Shown: positions 25,177 to 33,794 of the stretch, piece after piece
How the letters are laid out: each line of letters starts with the position of its first letter
Numbering within the stretch: position 1 is the stretch's first letter
From: JAXGTO01 sp040774885
GTDB lineage: Bacteria > Actinomycetota > Coriobacteriia > Coriobacteriales > Eggerthellaceae
NCBI GenBank assembly: GCA_040774885.1
Contig: JAXGTO010000024.1
Span: 1-38,814, forward strand
DNA: 38,814 nt
Direction of reading: 5' to 3'
Notes under the pieces: model-generated
The model's input: only the letters and a program-made list of their open reading frames with translations
The model's database searches: none
Told to the model about the DNA's origin: nothing
Translations under genes and position numbers: made by a program

Positions 25177-26826
25177 ATGATTATTCGTTTGCCAAAAGTC
25201 ACCGTTGATCGAGACGAAGGGGACAGCCTTTCGGTCGGTCCGCTTTCATTCAGCTTGATCCTGGGGTTCGGCTTGCACTGGGCGTGGATCTATCTGACCA
25301 TGTTCAACGCCGGCGCCGTGATCCCCGACTCGTTCTTCCCCGCCGACAGCTACGATGCCGGGCTGGCATCCCTTTCGCAATACTACTTGGTGTCGTTGGC
25401 CACGCTTGCCGTGGTTCTGCTGCTCTACGCCGGGCTTCATCACGTGTTCCGCGCGTGGTTTGCCACACGCAAGCAGCGCATGCGCAACCGCGTGATCGGC
25501 GCGGTGCTGGCAAGCGCGGGCACACTGCTGCTCTTGTTCTGCATGCAGGAATCGGGTCTTGGCGTTGCCTGCATCATCCTCGGTGGGCTCATGTCGGGCG
25601 CAGGGTCGGCCATCCTGTTGATGAGCTACGGCGTTTCGTTCAGCCAGCTGGATGTTTCGACGGCCACCATAAGCACGGCGCTTTCATTGGTGGTTGCCGC
25701 GGCGGTGGCGTTCGTCGTCATCGGCGTCAATCGGCTGCTGCCCGTGGGTCTGGGCATTTGCGTGGCCATCCCCTTCATCGAGGTCATATGCCTGTACCTG
25801 TGCAGCAAAGACCTCATCGACAATCTCGAATTCGTGCGGATGACCTACAAGGTGAACAAGCCGCCCTTCGCCCTGCGCGTGTTCGGCCCCACCTTTTTGA
25901 TGGGCTTCGCCATCGATGCCATCCGCACCGACGTGATCGGCACCTTCCACATGGGCGACAACACGCTGCTGCAATTCGAGAGTCTGACGTTGGCGGCGCT
26001 TTTGGCGTGCGGGCTGCTGGTGGCGGTGCTTTTCACGCAGCGCCAGCGGTTGAACTTCCTGTTCCGTACGCTCATTCCCATTTCGGCGGTCATCTTGGTC
26101 GTCACGTCGCTGACCGACGGCTGCCTGACGCTTTTGCTGCTGGGCACCCTTTCGCTGTGCTGCTATTTCTTGTACGAAAGCGCCGTGTGGGTAAGCTGCG
26201 CCGACGTGTCGCAGCGATACCGTATTTCGGCGTTCCACGTATTCGGCTTCGGACGCGGCGGACTGGCCGCCGGAGCTCTGGTGGCGGCGTTGATGCAGTA
26301 CTTCTTGGGATTCACCTGGTCCATAGCCGATCCCGCCACCGTGGCCGTGGTGCTGTGCTTCACGTTTTTGGGCTACGTTCTATTGCCTGATGACGAAGGA
26401 ATACGATCGTTGATCGTGCTCCCCGACGGCAAGTCGCTGGGCGAACGCCATGAGGTATACGAAGTCGCCGATGACGATTCCGGCCAAACGGAAGAAACCG
26501 TAGAAACGTCTGATTCATACGTGGCCGAACATGCCGGAAACGAAGGGACTGCCGCAGCATCGGAAGAAACGGCGGACGACCACGTGAAGATGGGCCGCTT
26601 CAAACGCAAGTGCATTGCAACCGCCGACCGCTATCTGCTGTCGCAGCGCGAAACCGAGGTTCTGTTCTTGCTGGCCAAAGGCCGCAACGCCGCATTCATC
26701 CAAGAGCATCTGTACATCAGCCAAGGCACCGCGCGCACCCACATGCGCCACGTATACAAGAAGCTCGATGTCCACACACAGCAAGAACTGATGGACCTGG
26801 TAGATTCCACCGAGATCGACGACTGA
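25177..26826 (+). CDS. LuxR-type regulator with N-terminal multi-pass membrane domain
   Basis: A 549-aa protein. Residues about 20-405 are hydrophobic with roughly 12 membrane spans in MFS-like arrangement. An acidic linker (405-470) leads to a LuxR helix-turn-helix at 488-545 (LSQRETEVLFLLAKGRNAAF, then TARTHMRHVYKKL). Such membrane-tethered LuxR proteins are abundant in Eggerthellaceae and are thought to sense substrates and switch nearby redox enzymes. It follows the UvrD-like gene by 49 bp, in the same direction. The dyads at 18086-18139 are possible targets (inference). The ligand is unknown. Confidence 0.9.
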   Translation: MIIRLPKVTVDRDEGDSLSVGPLSFSLILGFGLHWAWIYLTMFNAGAVIPDSFFPADSYDAGLASLSQYYLVSLATLAVVLLLYAGLHHVFRAWFATRKQRMRNRVIGAVLASAGTLLLLFCMQESGLGVACIILGGLMSGAGSAILLMSYGVSFSQLDVSTATISTALSLVVAAAVAFVVIGVNRLLPVGLGICVAIPFIEVICLYLCSKDLIDNLEFVRMTYKVNKPPFALRVFGPTFLMGFAIDAIRTDVIGTFHMGDNTLLQFESLTLAALLACGLLVAVLFTQRQRLNFLFRTLIPISAVILVVTSLTDGCLTLLLLGTLSLCCYFLYESAVWVSCADVSQRYRISAFHVFGFGRGGLAAGALVAALMQYFLGFTWSIADPATVAVVLCFTFLGYVLLPDDEGIRSLIVLPDGKSLGERHEVYEVADDDSGQTEETVETSDSYVAEHAGNEGTAAASEETADDHVKMGRFKRKCIATADRYLLSQRETEVLFLLAKGRNAAFIQEHLYISQGTARTHMRHVYKKLDVHTQQELMDLVDSTEIDD

Positions 26827-26834
26827 GCTGCCCC

Positions 26835-26853
26835 GCCGCCCTGATCAGGCGGC
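26835..26853. terminator. Possible bidirectional hairpin between convergent genes
   Basis: GCCGCC/GGCGGC stem over a 7-base loop in the 18-bp gap between the convergent luxR-type gene and the YhgE-like gene, overlapping the stop of the latter. It lacks a U-tract, so termination strength is uncertain. Confidence 0.35.
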
Positions 26854-29031
26854 CAACTTGGAATCATCTACCTTGCCCACGAACCAATGGAGGAGCTTCT
26901 CCACCGGCTTGCGCAATGCCAAGCCCAGCAGGGCAGCGGGAATCAAGAACAGCAGCACGCAGCCGATCTCGATCCAGAAATCGTTGTTGTATACGCCCAT
27001 CATGGCCGCCCGCATGGCGTTGATCACGTGCGTTGCCGGCAAATAGGGGCTGACCGCTTGGAAAAAGTCAGGCAGCACCTGCAACGGGAAACTCCCGCCG
27101 CCAGCTGTAACCTGGATGATCAAGAAGAACACGGCGATCGCCTTGCCCAAGTTGGCAAACGAAACCACCAAAGCGTAGATGAAGAACGTGAACACCAGCC
27201 CAGCGGTCCAGAAGCACACCATGAACAGCCACGGGTCGCTCACCTGCACGCCCAAAAACAGCATGTTGCCCAGCGCCATGACGGTGCTCTGGCACAGCGA
27301 AAGAACGGCGAACACGCCGAAACGCCCCAAGAACAATTGGCGAGGGCGCACATTTTCCAACTGGTCTTTCGCCTTGTTCGAAACGTTCACCTTGATCGCC
27401 ACTGCCAGCAGCAATGATCCGATCCACAGAGCCAACGTGGTATACAGCGGCGCCATCTGCGAACCGAAATTGTCCGCAGGGAACACCGCCTGCCGATCGA
27501 GTTCCACCGGCGCAGCCCAAATGGAGGCCAGCGTGCTCGTATCGGTTTCCAGAATCTGGCGCAACTGATCGGTATCCCCACTTGAAAGCGCTTGGGAAAT
27601 GGATTGGCTGAGCGCCGTCAGCTTGCCGGACGAGGCATTCAAGTCGTTTGCGGCGTTGTCGAGTTTACCCTTGGCATCCTCGAGCTGGTCGGATACCGAT
27701 CCTGCGCTCCCCTGCAAATCGCCGCTGGCTGAGTCCAGCAGCTGGGCGCTGTTCCCCAGTGAATCGACGACTGAGGACACCTGGCTGGACAGGTCGTCCA
27801 TCGCCGGCTTGACGTCGCTTTCGTAATCAGCGGCAATGCCACCCACGCTTTGCTTCGCATCGGATATCAGTTGCTGCACCTGAGCATGGTCGGCTTGAGC
27901 GTCGGAATTCCCCTGCTCCACATCGTCAGCGGCTTTGTTGAGGCCGTCGCGCAGCGCTTCCGTATGGTCGACAGCCGTCTCCATCTGCTTTGCCATCGAT
28001 TCGATGGTCGGTTGATACTGCGCATCCACCTGCCCTTCCAAAGTGCGCAGCTGGGAAATGATGCTCTGATAACGCGTTATCTGCTCATCGACCGCCGTGG
28101 CCTGGTTGCGCAATTGCGCTGCCGAATCCCCGGCAAGCGTATCGGCCGAATCGAACGCTGCATCGACGGAATCGGACAGACCGGCATAGCTATCGCTGCT
28201 TTGCCGCAATGCATCTGAAAGCGCGTCGGACGATGCAGACATCGCATCCGCCAACGTTGCTACCGTCTGCGTGCTCCCATCTGCGCTTTCCCCCACTTGG
28301 GCGGCGGAGTCCTTCGCCTGCCCCAACAAATCGGCCGAGCCCGACACCAACGACTGGGCCGATCCGATGAGCGACGAATACGTGGTGAGAACCGAGGCGG
28401 TCTGGGACATCTGCGAGCCCATCGTGCCCACGTGGTTGGCCAGAGTGGATATGGTCCCGTTGGCGTCGGATTCATCGGCATACTGGGAAAGCGATGAAGC
28501 GATGTTGAGCGCCACTTCTGAAAGGGTCTGGGTAAACACCTCGTTCACCTGGTACGACACTTGGTCAGCACCTTGCCCGGTAACCTTGGGCGCCACCGCA
28601 TTCTTCTTCTCGTTGGTGTAGTAGACCAGCTGGGCATGCTGTACGTCATCGGAATAAAACGTCATCATGTCCTTGCTGAAAGATTCCGGAATCACCACGG
28701 CGGCATAATACTTGCCCGACTCTGCGCCGTCGATGGCATCCTCTTCATCGGTGATCACCCAATTGAGCTGGTTGTTGGCACGCAAAGCCGAAACCACCTG
28801 ATTGCCTATATCGGTTTTGAGCGGAACCAAGTCGCTTTGATAGCCTTCGTCCGTGTTGGCCACGGCCACCGTCAAGCTGCCCGTATTGTCGAACACATCC
28901 CAGCAGGCAAGGATGTTGTACCAGCAGAAAATGGAGGGCAGAAACACCAAGCCCAGCACGATGATCGCAGTGACCACGTTGCTGGTGAGGCGCTTCAAAT
29001 CGTTCACGAACAGATGCCAGATATTGCTCAT
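26845..29031 (-). CDS. YhgE/Pip-family membrane protein (second of pair)
   Basis: A 728-aa protein with an N-terminal membrane span (about 20-40), a long extracytoplasmic region (about 45-500) rich in Ser/Ala/Asp/Gln with heptad-like coiled-coil stretches, and about five C-terminal spans of the ABC-2 permease type (about 520-715). This is the YhgE/phage-infection-protein architecture. Relatives include Lactococcus Pip and Bacillus YueB, both phage receptors; some are linked to type VII secretion. Its ATG overlaps the stop of the upstream paralogue by 4 bp (ATGA). Export, envelope or phage-contact roles are possible. Confidence 0.88.
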   Translation of the reverse strand: MSNIWHLFVNDLKRLTSNVVTAIIVLGLVFLPSIFCWYNILACWDVFDNTGSLTVAVANTDEGYQSDLVPLKTDIGNQVVSALRANNQLNWVITDEEDAIDGAESGKYYAAVVIPESFSKDMMTFYSDDVQHAQLVYYTNEKKNAVAPKVTGQGADQVSYQVNEVFTQTLSEVALNIASSLSQYADESDANGTISTLANHVGTMGSQMSQTASVLTTYSSLIGSAQSLVSGSADLLGQAKDSAAQVGESADGSTQTVATLADAMSASSDALSDALRQSSDSYAGLSDSVDAAFDSADTLAGDSAAQLRNQATAVDEQITRYQSIISQLRTLEGQVDAQYQPTIESMAKQMETAVDHTEALRDGLNKAADDVEQGNSDAQADHAQVQQLISDAKQSVGGIAADYESDVKPAMDDLSSQVSSVVDSLGNSAQLLDSASGDLQGSAGSVSDQLEDAKGKLDNAANDLNASSGKLTALSQSISQALSSGDTDQLRQILETDTSTLASIWAAPVELDRQAVFPADNFGSQMAPLYTTLALWIGSLLLAVAIKVNVSNKAKDQLENVRPRQLFLGRFGVFAVLSLCQSTVMALGNMLFLGVQVSDPWLFMVCFWTAGLVFTFFIYALVVSFANLGKAIAVFFLIIQVTAGGGSFPLQVLPDFFQAVSPYLPATHVINAMRAAMMGVYNNDFWIEIGCVLLFLIPAALLGLALRKPVEKLLHWFVGKVDDSKLAA

Positions 29032-31601
29032 GAGCGCCTCCCCCCTTCGGACGCAGGTGGCTCATCCAGGCCGTTGCGCGCCATGAACAACGTGCGCACT
29101 TCTTCGTCGTCGGCTTCGCCCAGAGCCACTTGGCGGTTGAAGCTATCGCGCATATGTTCCACAACCACCAAGAACATCAGCACCACGATGAGCCAGGTGA
29201 GCCACATGGTCAGCACAACCACCTTTTCAACCCCGACCATGGAAAGCACCACGGTGGCCACGGTGGGAACGATGATGCCGAAGATCCAAGCACCTCGCTT
29301 GAGGCGCGGGTAATGCACCAAGAAGCGCTCGGCACGCTGCTTGAGGTTGCTGCGATATTCATCACGATCGGAAAGCGCCTTGATAAGCTGCCCCAGACGA
29401 TACCGGCGTGCGGGCACCTGCACGTCTTCGCCGTTCATGATGTCGCTTTCCTTGATCTGCCGGGCAAAAAGCCGGTTGACGTTGGTCAGATAAGGACGCA
29501 CCAGCAAACCGATTACGAACGAAACCACCATGAACACCATCAGCATTCCCATGAGGCCCAGCCATTGCCCGTCATAGAACCCGGCGATGGTCTCGCGCAT
29601 GGCATTGATGCCGTAGGTGAAGGGGAAGAACGGATAGACGGCCTGGAAGAAAGCGGGGGTCATCTCGATGGGATACAACCCGGTGGCACCGGGAATCTGG
29701 GCGAATACCAAGATGACGCAGATGCCTTTGCCGATATGCTGCAACGTCAAAGACAGCGCGTACTGGATGCTCAGATACGTGAGCGAGGCGATGATGCACG
29801 TCACGTAATAGAGCGGCACGCTGGCGCTCTGCACGCCGATGATCAGGTTGCCCGTGCAGCAGACGATGGCTTGCAGCGCCGCGATGGGAGCTAAGAACAG
29901 CCACCGCGCCCAATAGCGCTGCCCGATGGTAAGGCCCTTGATGCCTTCGTCATCCACTTCTATGCGCAAGATGACCATCAGCATGAACACGCCGATCCAC
30001 AATGACAGGTTGGTGAACAGCGGCGCCATGCCCGAACCGTAGTCCTCAAGCGGATAAAGCGATTCGGTGCGAATCTCGGTAGGCGACGACATGAAGTCGG
30101 CGATGGTGGAGGCATCGATGGTCTTTCCGCCGAACATCTGGGAAAGCGCATCGGACGTGCCCAAAGCCGAAAGGTCGGTTTTCACCGTGTCCACGCTGGA
30201 TTGCAGATTGGCCAACAGCGAATCGGTTTGAGCGAGCGCAGCGGCTGTGCTCTGCAACGTCGAAGAAAGCTGATCGACCACCAAGGAAGCTTGGTCTACC
30301 AGAAGGGCTTGATTGGAAACGGCACCGGACAAACTGCCCGACGTGCCGCTTATCTGCGAAAGCGCGCTGTTGATGGCAGGCAGGGTGCTCGACGAAACCG
30401 TGCTGCGATACCCATCAGTAGCATCCAGCGTTCCCTGGACCGCCGTGTTCACAGAATCCGAAGCGCCGGCGACGGCCGAGGCCGCATCGTCGGTATCCTG
30501 CGCAACCTGGGACATGTCGGAAATCGTCTGCTTGAGCGTATCGTTTTTCGCACTCAAGTCGGATGCGATCCGTTCCGCTTCGTCTTTCTGGTCTCCATCG
30601 GGCAAGGATGCAGCGAGAGTCTGAAGCTGGGTGACGACGGCGTCGTTTTGACTGGCGATGGTCTGAGCGCTTTCGAGAGCCCCCTGCACATCGCCGTTGG
30701 CTTTCGAAATCACACCGGCATCCGTGCCGATGGCCGTATTCGCCTTGGATGCCCCTTGCGAAGCCAGGATCGAGCCCTGGTCCATTGACCCGATGAGTGA
30801 AGATGAGTACAGCCCCAGCTTATCCTGAGCTGTGGCAGTCAAGTCACTCACCTGCTGCAATTGTCCGCTCAAAAGCTCGATGCTCTCTTTGGCCTGCTGC
30901 AGCGTCGCCTTGGCATCGTCGGTTTTTCCGATGGCACCATTGGTGGTATCGCCCAAAGCCGCCACCGACGTACGCGCTTCGCCGATGCTGTCTTGCGCTT
31001 TCTGCAGCTGGGTCGTCACATCGTCTTGCGACTTCTCCAAATCGCCCTTCGTCGAACTCAGCGCAGAATCGATGACGTCTGCGACGGTGGAACTTGCCAC
31101 CGAGACGAACGTTGAATTGATGGTCTGGTCGAGCGTGGTGGCGCCGGTGTCGGTGATCTTGGGAGAAACGGCACCGGCTTTTTCGTTGACGTAATATTCC
31201 AGCTTCGGCTGCTGGATGTCATCGGTTATGAGCGTGGTGAAGTCGTAGCTGAAGTCTTCGGGAATGACGAAGGCGGCATAGGCCTTCCCCGATTGCACTT
31301 CCTGCATGGCCGTATCGTAGTCGGTGAACGTCCACCCCAGCTGCGTGTTCGAGCCAAGCTCGTCGACTATCTGGTCACCCAGATGCAGATCACCGATGAC
31401 GTCGGTCGATGCACCCTCATCTTCGTTGACCACGCACACGCGCAGATTGCCCGTATTGCCATACGGGTCCCAGAACCCCACCACGTTGAACCAGGTGTAG
31501 AGCGATGGAAGCACTATCAAGACGGCCACTACGGCCAATGTTGCCGGCGACTTGAACAGCCGCCGCACGTCGCGCGCAAGCACGCGCAGCACGTTCTTCA
31601 C
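29028..31601 (-). CDS. YhgE/Pip-family membrane protein (first of pair)
   Basis: An 857-aa paralogue of the downstream protein, with the same plan: an N-terminal span (about 20-40), a long coiled-coil extracytoplasmic part and a block of C-terminal spans. It also has an extra C-terminal tail of about 110 residues with two further spans (WIFGIIVPTVATVVLS and TWLIVVLMFLVVVEH). The start codon is GTG at 31601, supported by GGAGGGG just upstream. It follows the ferredoxin gene by 36 bp and is coupled to the second YhgE by a 4-bp overlap. The two may form a heterodimer (inference). Confidence 0.88.
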   Translation of the reverse strand: MKNVLRVLARDVRRLFKSPATLAVVAVLIVLPSLYTWFNVVGFWDPYGNTGNLRVCVVNEDEGASTDVIGDLHLGDQIVDELGSNTQLGWTFTDYDTAMQEVQSGKAYAAFVIPEDFSYDFTTLITDDIQQPKLEYYVNEKAGAVSPKITDTGATTLDQTINSTFVSVASSTVADVIDSALSSTKGDLEKSQDDVTTQLQKAQDSIGEARTSVAALGDTTNGAIGKTDDAKATLQQAKESIELLSGQLQQVSDLTATAQDKLGLYSSSLIGSMDQGSILASQGASKANTAIGTDAGVISKANGDVQGALESAQTIASQNDAVVTQLQTLAASLPDGDQKDEAERIASDLSAKNDTLKQTISDMSQVAQDTDDAASAVAGASDSVNTAVQGTLDATDGYRSTVSSSTLPAINSALSQISGTSGSLSGAVSNQALLVDQASLVVDQLSSTLQSTAAALAQTDSLLANLQSSVDTVKTDLSALGTSDALSQMFGGKTIDASTIADFMSSPTEIRTESLYPLEDYGSGMAPLFTNLSLWIGVFMLMVILRIEVDDEGIKGLTIGQRYWARWLFLAPIAALQAIVCCTGNLIIGVQSASVPLYYVTCIIASLTYLSIQYALSLTLQHIGKGICVILVFAQIPGATGLYPIEMTPAFFQAVYPFFPFTYGINAMRETIAGFYDGQWLGLMGMLMVFMVVSFVIGLLVRPYLTNVNRLFARQIKESDIMNGEDVQVPARRYRLGQLIKALSDRDEYRSNLKQRAERFLVHYPRLKRGAWIFGIIVPTVATVVLSMVGVEKVVVLTMWLTWLIVVLMFLVVVEHMRDSFNRQVALGEADDEEVRTLFMARNGLDEPPASEGGRRS

Positions 31602-31637
31602 TTCCCTGCCCCTCCTTGACGCGCGATGACGCCCAGT

Positions 31638-32828
31638 CTACCGCTCGTAGATCTGATCCATACCGATAAGATTTCTCATGCTGTTCACGATGCTGTGAGG
31701 GCCTTCGCCGGTGGATGTCATCGGATCCATTTCGTAGCGCTCGGTGCGACCTTCCATGATGTCGCGGGCAAACACCTCTTCTGAAAGCGTGAGGGCTTTC
31801 GTAGGGCAGATGTCTTCGCAGCAGCGGCATTTAACGCAGTCGCCCGGGAAGTGCTCCACGCCGAAGGTGTCGGCATCGTCATCGAACTTGAAGATGGCGC
31901 CCGTGGGACAGAAGGTAGCGCACATACGGCATGAGCTGCATGTGTCCCGATCGATGATCACATGGCCCCACAAACGCGTTTCGATGAGGTCGTCAGCGGG
32001 CTCCCCCAGCTGCGACAAGGCGCTCAGCAAAACATCGCGCCTATCGGGAACGAAGTGCGGCAACGTGCCGTCATCCATTACGCGCACGATGCGCGGGCCG
32101 GCCTCTTCGGCCTGGTCCATGCCCATGGCTTCTTTGGCAGCATAGTCAACGGTAACCACGGCAGCCGAAGCCGCTTCGCCCTTCATGTCGGTGAAGAACT
32201 CGCGTTTGTCGTGATCGTATTCATCTTCTTGCTGTTTGCGAACGCTGCGGGGGAAAGTCGAAGATGCTTCGACGGCCATATTGCCTCCCCAGGTATCGAG
32301 CAAAGTGCGCTCGGTATCCATGACCAGCTGGAGCGTATCGTAACCAGTGGCATGGTCGCAGTCGGCGCAATCACCGGTGACCAGGCGAACTTGGGTGATT
32401 CCACGTGCGGCAAGCGTGGTGAGCAGGCTTTCTTCCACACGGCCCAAACACGGCAGCGACACCACCTTGGCTGGGTCGTACAGCCCGGCAGCAGCCTGGT
32501 ATATCTGCTCGCAGGCGATGACCACTTCGCCTTCGGCGGCTTCTGCGGCAGCCAAGCAGCGCTTGAGCAACTCGGCATCGTTGGGGTGATGCGCTTCCAA
32601 GGCGCAAGTGGGACACACGGTGGCGCAGGTGCCGCATCCGATGCATTTTTCGGGAGTGATGACCAGTTCGTTTTCCAAGTAGGCGATAGCACCCGACGTG
32701 CAGGCTTCAGCGCACTTGCGGCACTTCGCGTTGCGGTTGCGCACCACCACGCAACGTTCCTGGCGTACGGTGATATCGGCGCTCTCAAGTTTTCCCAGCA
32801 AACCGACGACGTTGTCTATACTCGGCAT
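31638..32828 (-). CDS. Poly-ferredoxin protein, paralogue of the 9877-10989 gene
   Basis: A 396-aa protein with the same pattern as its paralogue: C26-x9-C36-x2-C39-x3-C43, C62/C65/C68/C72, a central set C106/C127/C154/C157, and two C-terminal quartets starting at C297 and C331. Shared segments such as KREFFTDMK and LPHFVPDRRDVLLSALSQLG confirm common origin. It is cytoplasmic, with no signal peptide. The frame extends to 32855, but the ATG at 32828 aligns with the paralogue N-terminus and has AAGAGG upstream. It is co-directional with two YhgE genes and downstream of a TetR gene. Electron transfer is likely; the partner is unknown. Confidence 0.8.
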   Translation of the reverse strand: MPSIDNVVGLLGKLESADITVRQERCVVVRNRNAKCRKCAEACTSGAIAYLENELVITPEKCIGCGTCATVCPTCALEAHHPNDAELLKRCLAAAEAAEGEVVIACEQIYQAAAGLYDPAKVVSLPCLGRVEESLLTTLAARGITQVRLVTGDCADCDHATGYDTLQLVMDTERTLLDTWGGNMAVEASSTFPRSVRKQQEDEYDHDKREFFTDMKGEAASAAVVTVDYAAKEAMGMDQAEEAGPRIVRVMDDGTLPHFVPDRRDVLLSALSQLGEPADDLIETRLWGHVIIDRDTCSSCRMCATFCPTGAIFKFDDDADTFGVEHFPGDCVKCRCCEDICPTKALTLSEEVFARDIMEGRTERYEMDPMTSTGEGPHSIVNSMRNLIGMDQIYER

Positions 32829-32849
32829 GAGCCTCTTCTCCTTTTTCCC

Positions 32850-32874
32850 TTGCACGCACAGTATAACGGTGCAA
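32850..32874 (-). promoter_or_regulatory. Promoter -10 inside a dyad upstream of the ferredoxin-yhgE operon
   Basis: Minus-strand TATACT (32865-32860) lies about 30 bp before the ferredoxin ATG and is enclosed by TTGCAC (32850-32855) and GTGCAA (32869-32874), an exact inverted repeat with a 13-base gap. The -35 is poor. A repressor bound here would cover the -10; the adjacent TetR is a natural candidate (inference). Confidence 0.5.
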
Positions 32875-32987
32875 AAGGAATATGGAGCCTACAGCGGCAA
32901 TGCCAAGCGCCACTCCCCCGAAAAGTCATTTCGCCCAATGGGGAAGTCAGCCGGCGAATAGCTGATCGCACCCTGCGCTGATCGTTG

Positions 32988-33623
32988 TTATTCAGACGCC
33001 GTATGAACGCGTTCGAACTGGGATATGGCCTGCTCGAGCAAGTCTTGAGCCATCTGGCGCACAGGATAGCCTTCGGAGATTCCGCCCACGGCGGCACCAT
33101 CCACGATGGCCACCACGATTCCGGGGCTCATATCCAAACCCGCCTGCACCAAGATGCGCTCGACCGCCAGATTGAGGCGGCGGCGACCCATGCGATAGGC
33201 TTCGGTGACCGCATCGGATTCCGCTGCGGCGATGAGCTGGGCGTAATGCGACACTGGCACGACCACTTCGGCAGGAAGACACGCCTGGAGCAACAGGCGG
33301 ACCGCTTCTTCGCGGGCTTCGCGATGTCCCAGCTGCTCCGCATCATGCGCGGCGCGCTCTGCTCGCTGGCACCACAATCGGATGTTGTAACTGGCGGCTT
33401 CGTACTGAAGGTCGTTGATGGAATCGAAGTAGTATCCCACCGACGACGATGATGCGCCTGCGCGTTCCGCAACATGGCGATACGTTACAGCTTCCGGGCC
33501 GGCGCTTTGCAACAATTCCGCTGCTGCAGCCACCAAAGATGCGCGCGTTATCTGCGCTTTTGCCGACAACTGACGAGGTTCCGCTTTATGCGATTCCCTC
33601 GATTTTATTACTTCTTCTACCAT
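32988..33623 (-). CDS. TetR-family transcriptional regulator
   Basis: A 211-aa protein of normal TetR length. The N-terminal helix-turn-helix spans about 24-73 (QITRASLVAAAAELLQ, then YRHVAERAGASSSSVGYYF), and a helical ligand-binding domain follows. The open frame begins at 33701; I choose the ATG at 33623 because AAAGGAAAG precedes it at normal spacing and the extension is unlike TetR. It lies 159 bp upstream of the ferredoxin-yhgE operon in the same direction, and probably represses that operon or itself. The ligand is unknown. Confidence 0.88.
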   Translation of the reverse strand: MVEEVIKSRESHKAEPRQLSAKAQITRASLVAAAAELLQSAGPEAVTYRHVAERAGASSSSVGYYFDSINDLQYEAASYNIRLWCQRAERAAHDAEQLGHREAREEAVRLLLQACLPAEVVVPVSHYAQLIAAAESDAVTEAYRMGRRRLNLAVERILVQAGLDMSPGIVVAIVDGAAVGGISEGYPVRQMAQDLLEQAISQFERVHTASE

Positions 33624-33674
33624 GATACTTTCCTTTGCTGTGCGCAAAGCAGCTTGCGACCCCTTGAGACCGAC

Positions 33675-33715
33675 GATGCCAACATGCATCGGGCTGCGCA
33701 CTCTCCCTCAGTATA
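33675..33715 (-). promoter_or_regulatory. Possible tetR promoter and operator
   Basis: Minus-strand TATACT (33715-33710) lies upstream of the TetR start, and a 16-bp dyad GATGC-N6-GCATC (33675-33690) sits between it and the ribosome site. The -35 is weak. The arrangement suits autoregulation but is inferred. Confidence 0.35.
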
Positions 33716-33765
33716 CGCGATGCAGCCCGGCCAGGTCCCTTGCTCGGTTCCCGCCGGGCCGCAAA

Positions 33766-33787
33766 CCATCTGCTCTCCCACAGATGG
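33766..33787 (-). terminator. Hairpin after the MFS transporter gene
   Basis: A perfect CCATCTG/CAGATGG stem over an 8-base loop, 7 bp downstream of the MFS stop on the minus strand, followed by only three T residues. A second inverted repeat (GCCCGGC 33725-33731 with GCCGGGC 33753-33759) lies further along. Likely a weak terminator. Confidence 0.45.
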
Positions 33788-33794
33788 GTAAGTT

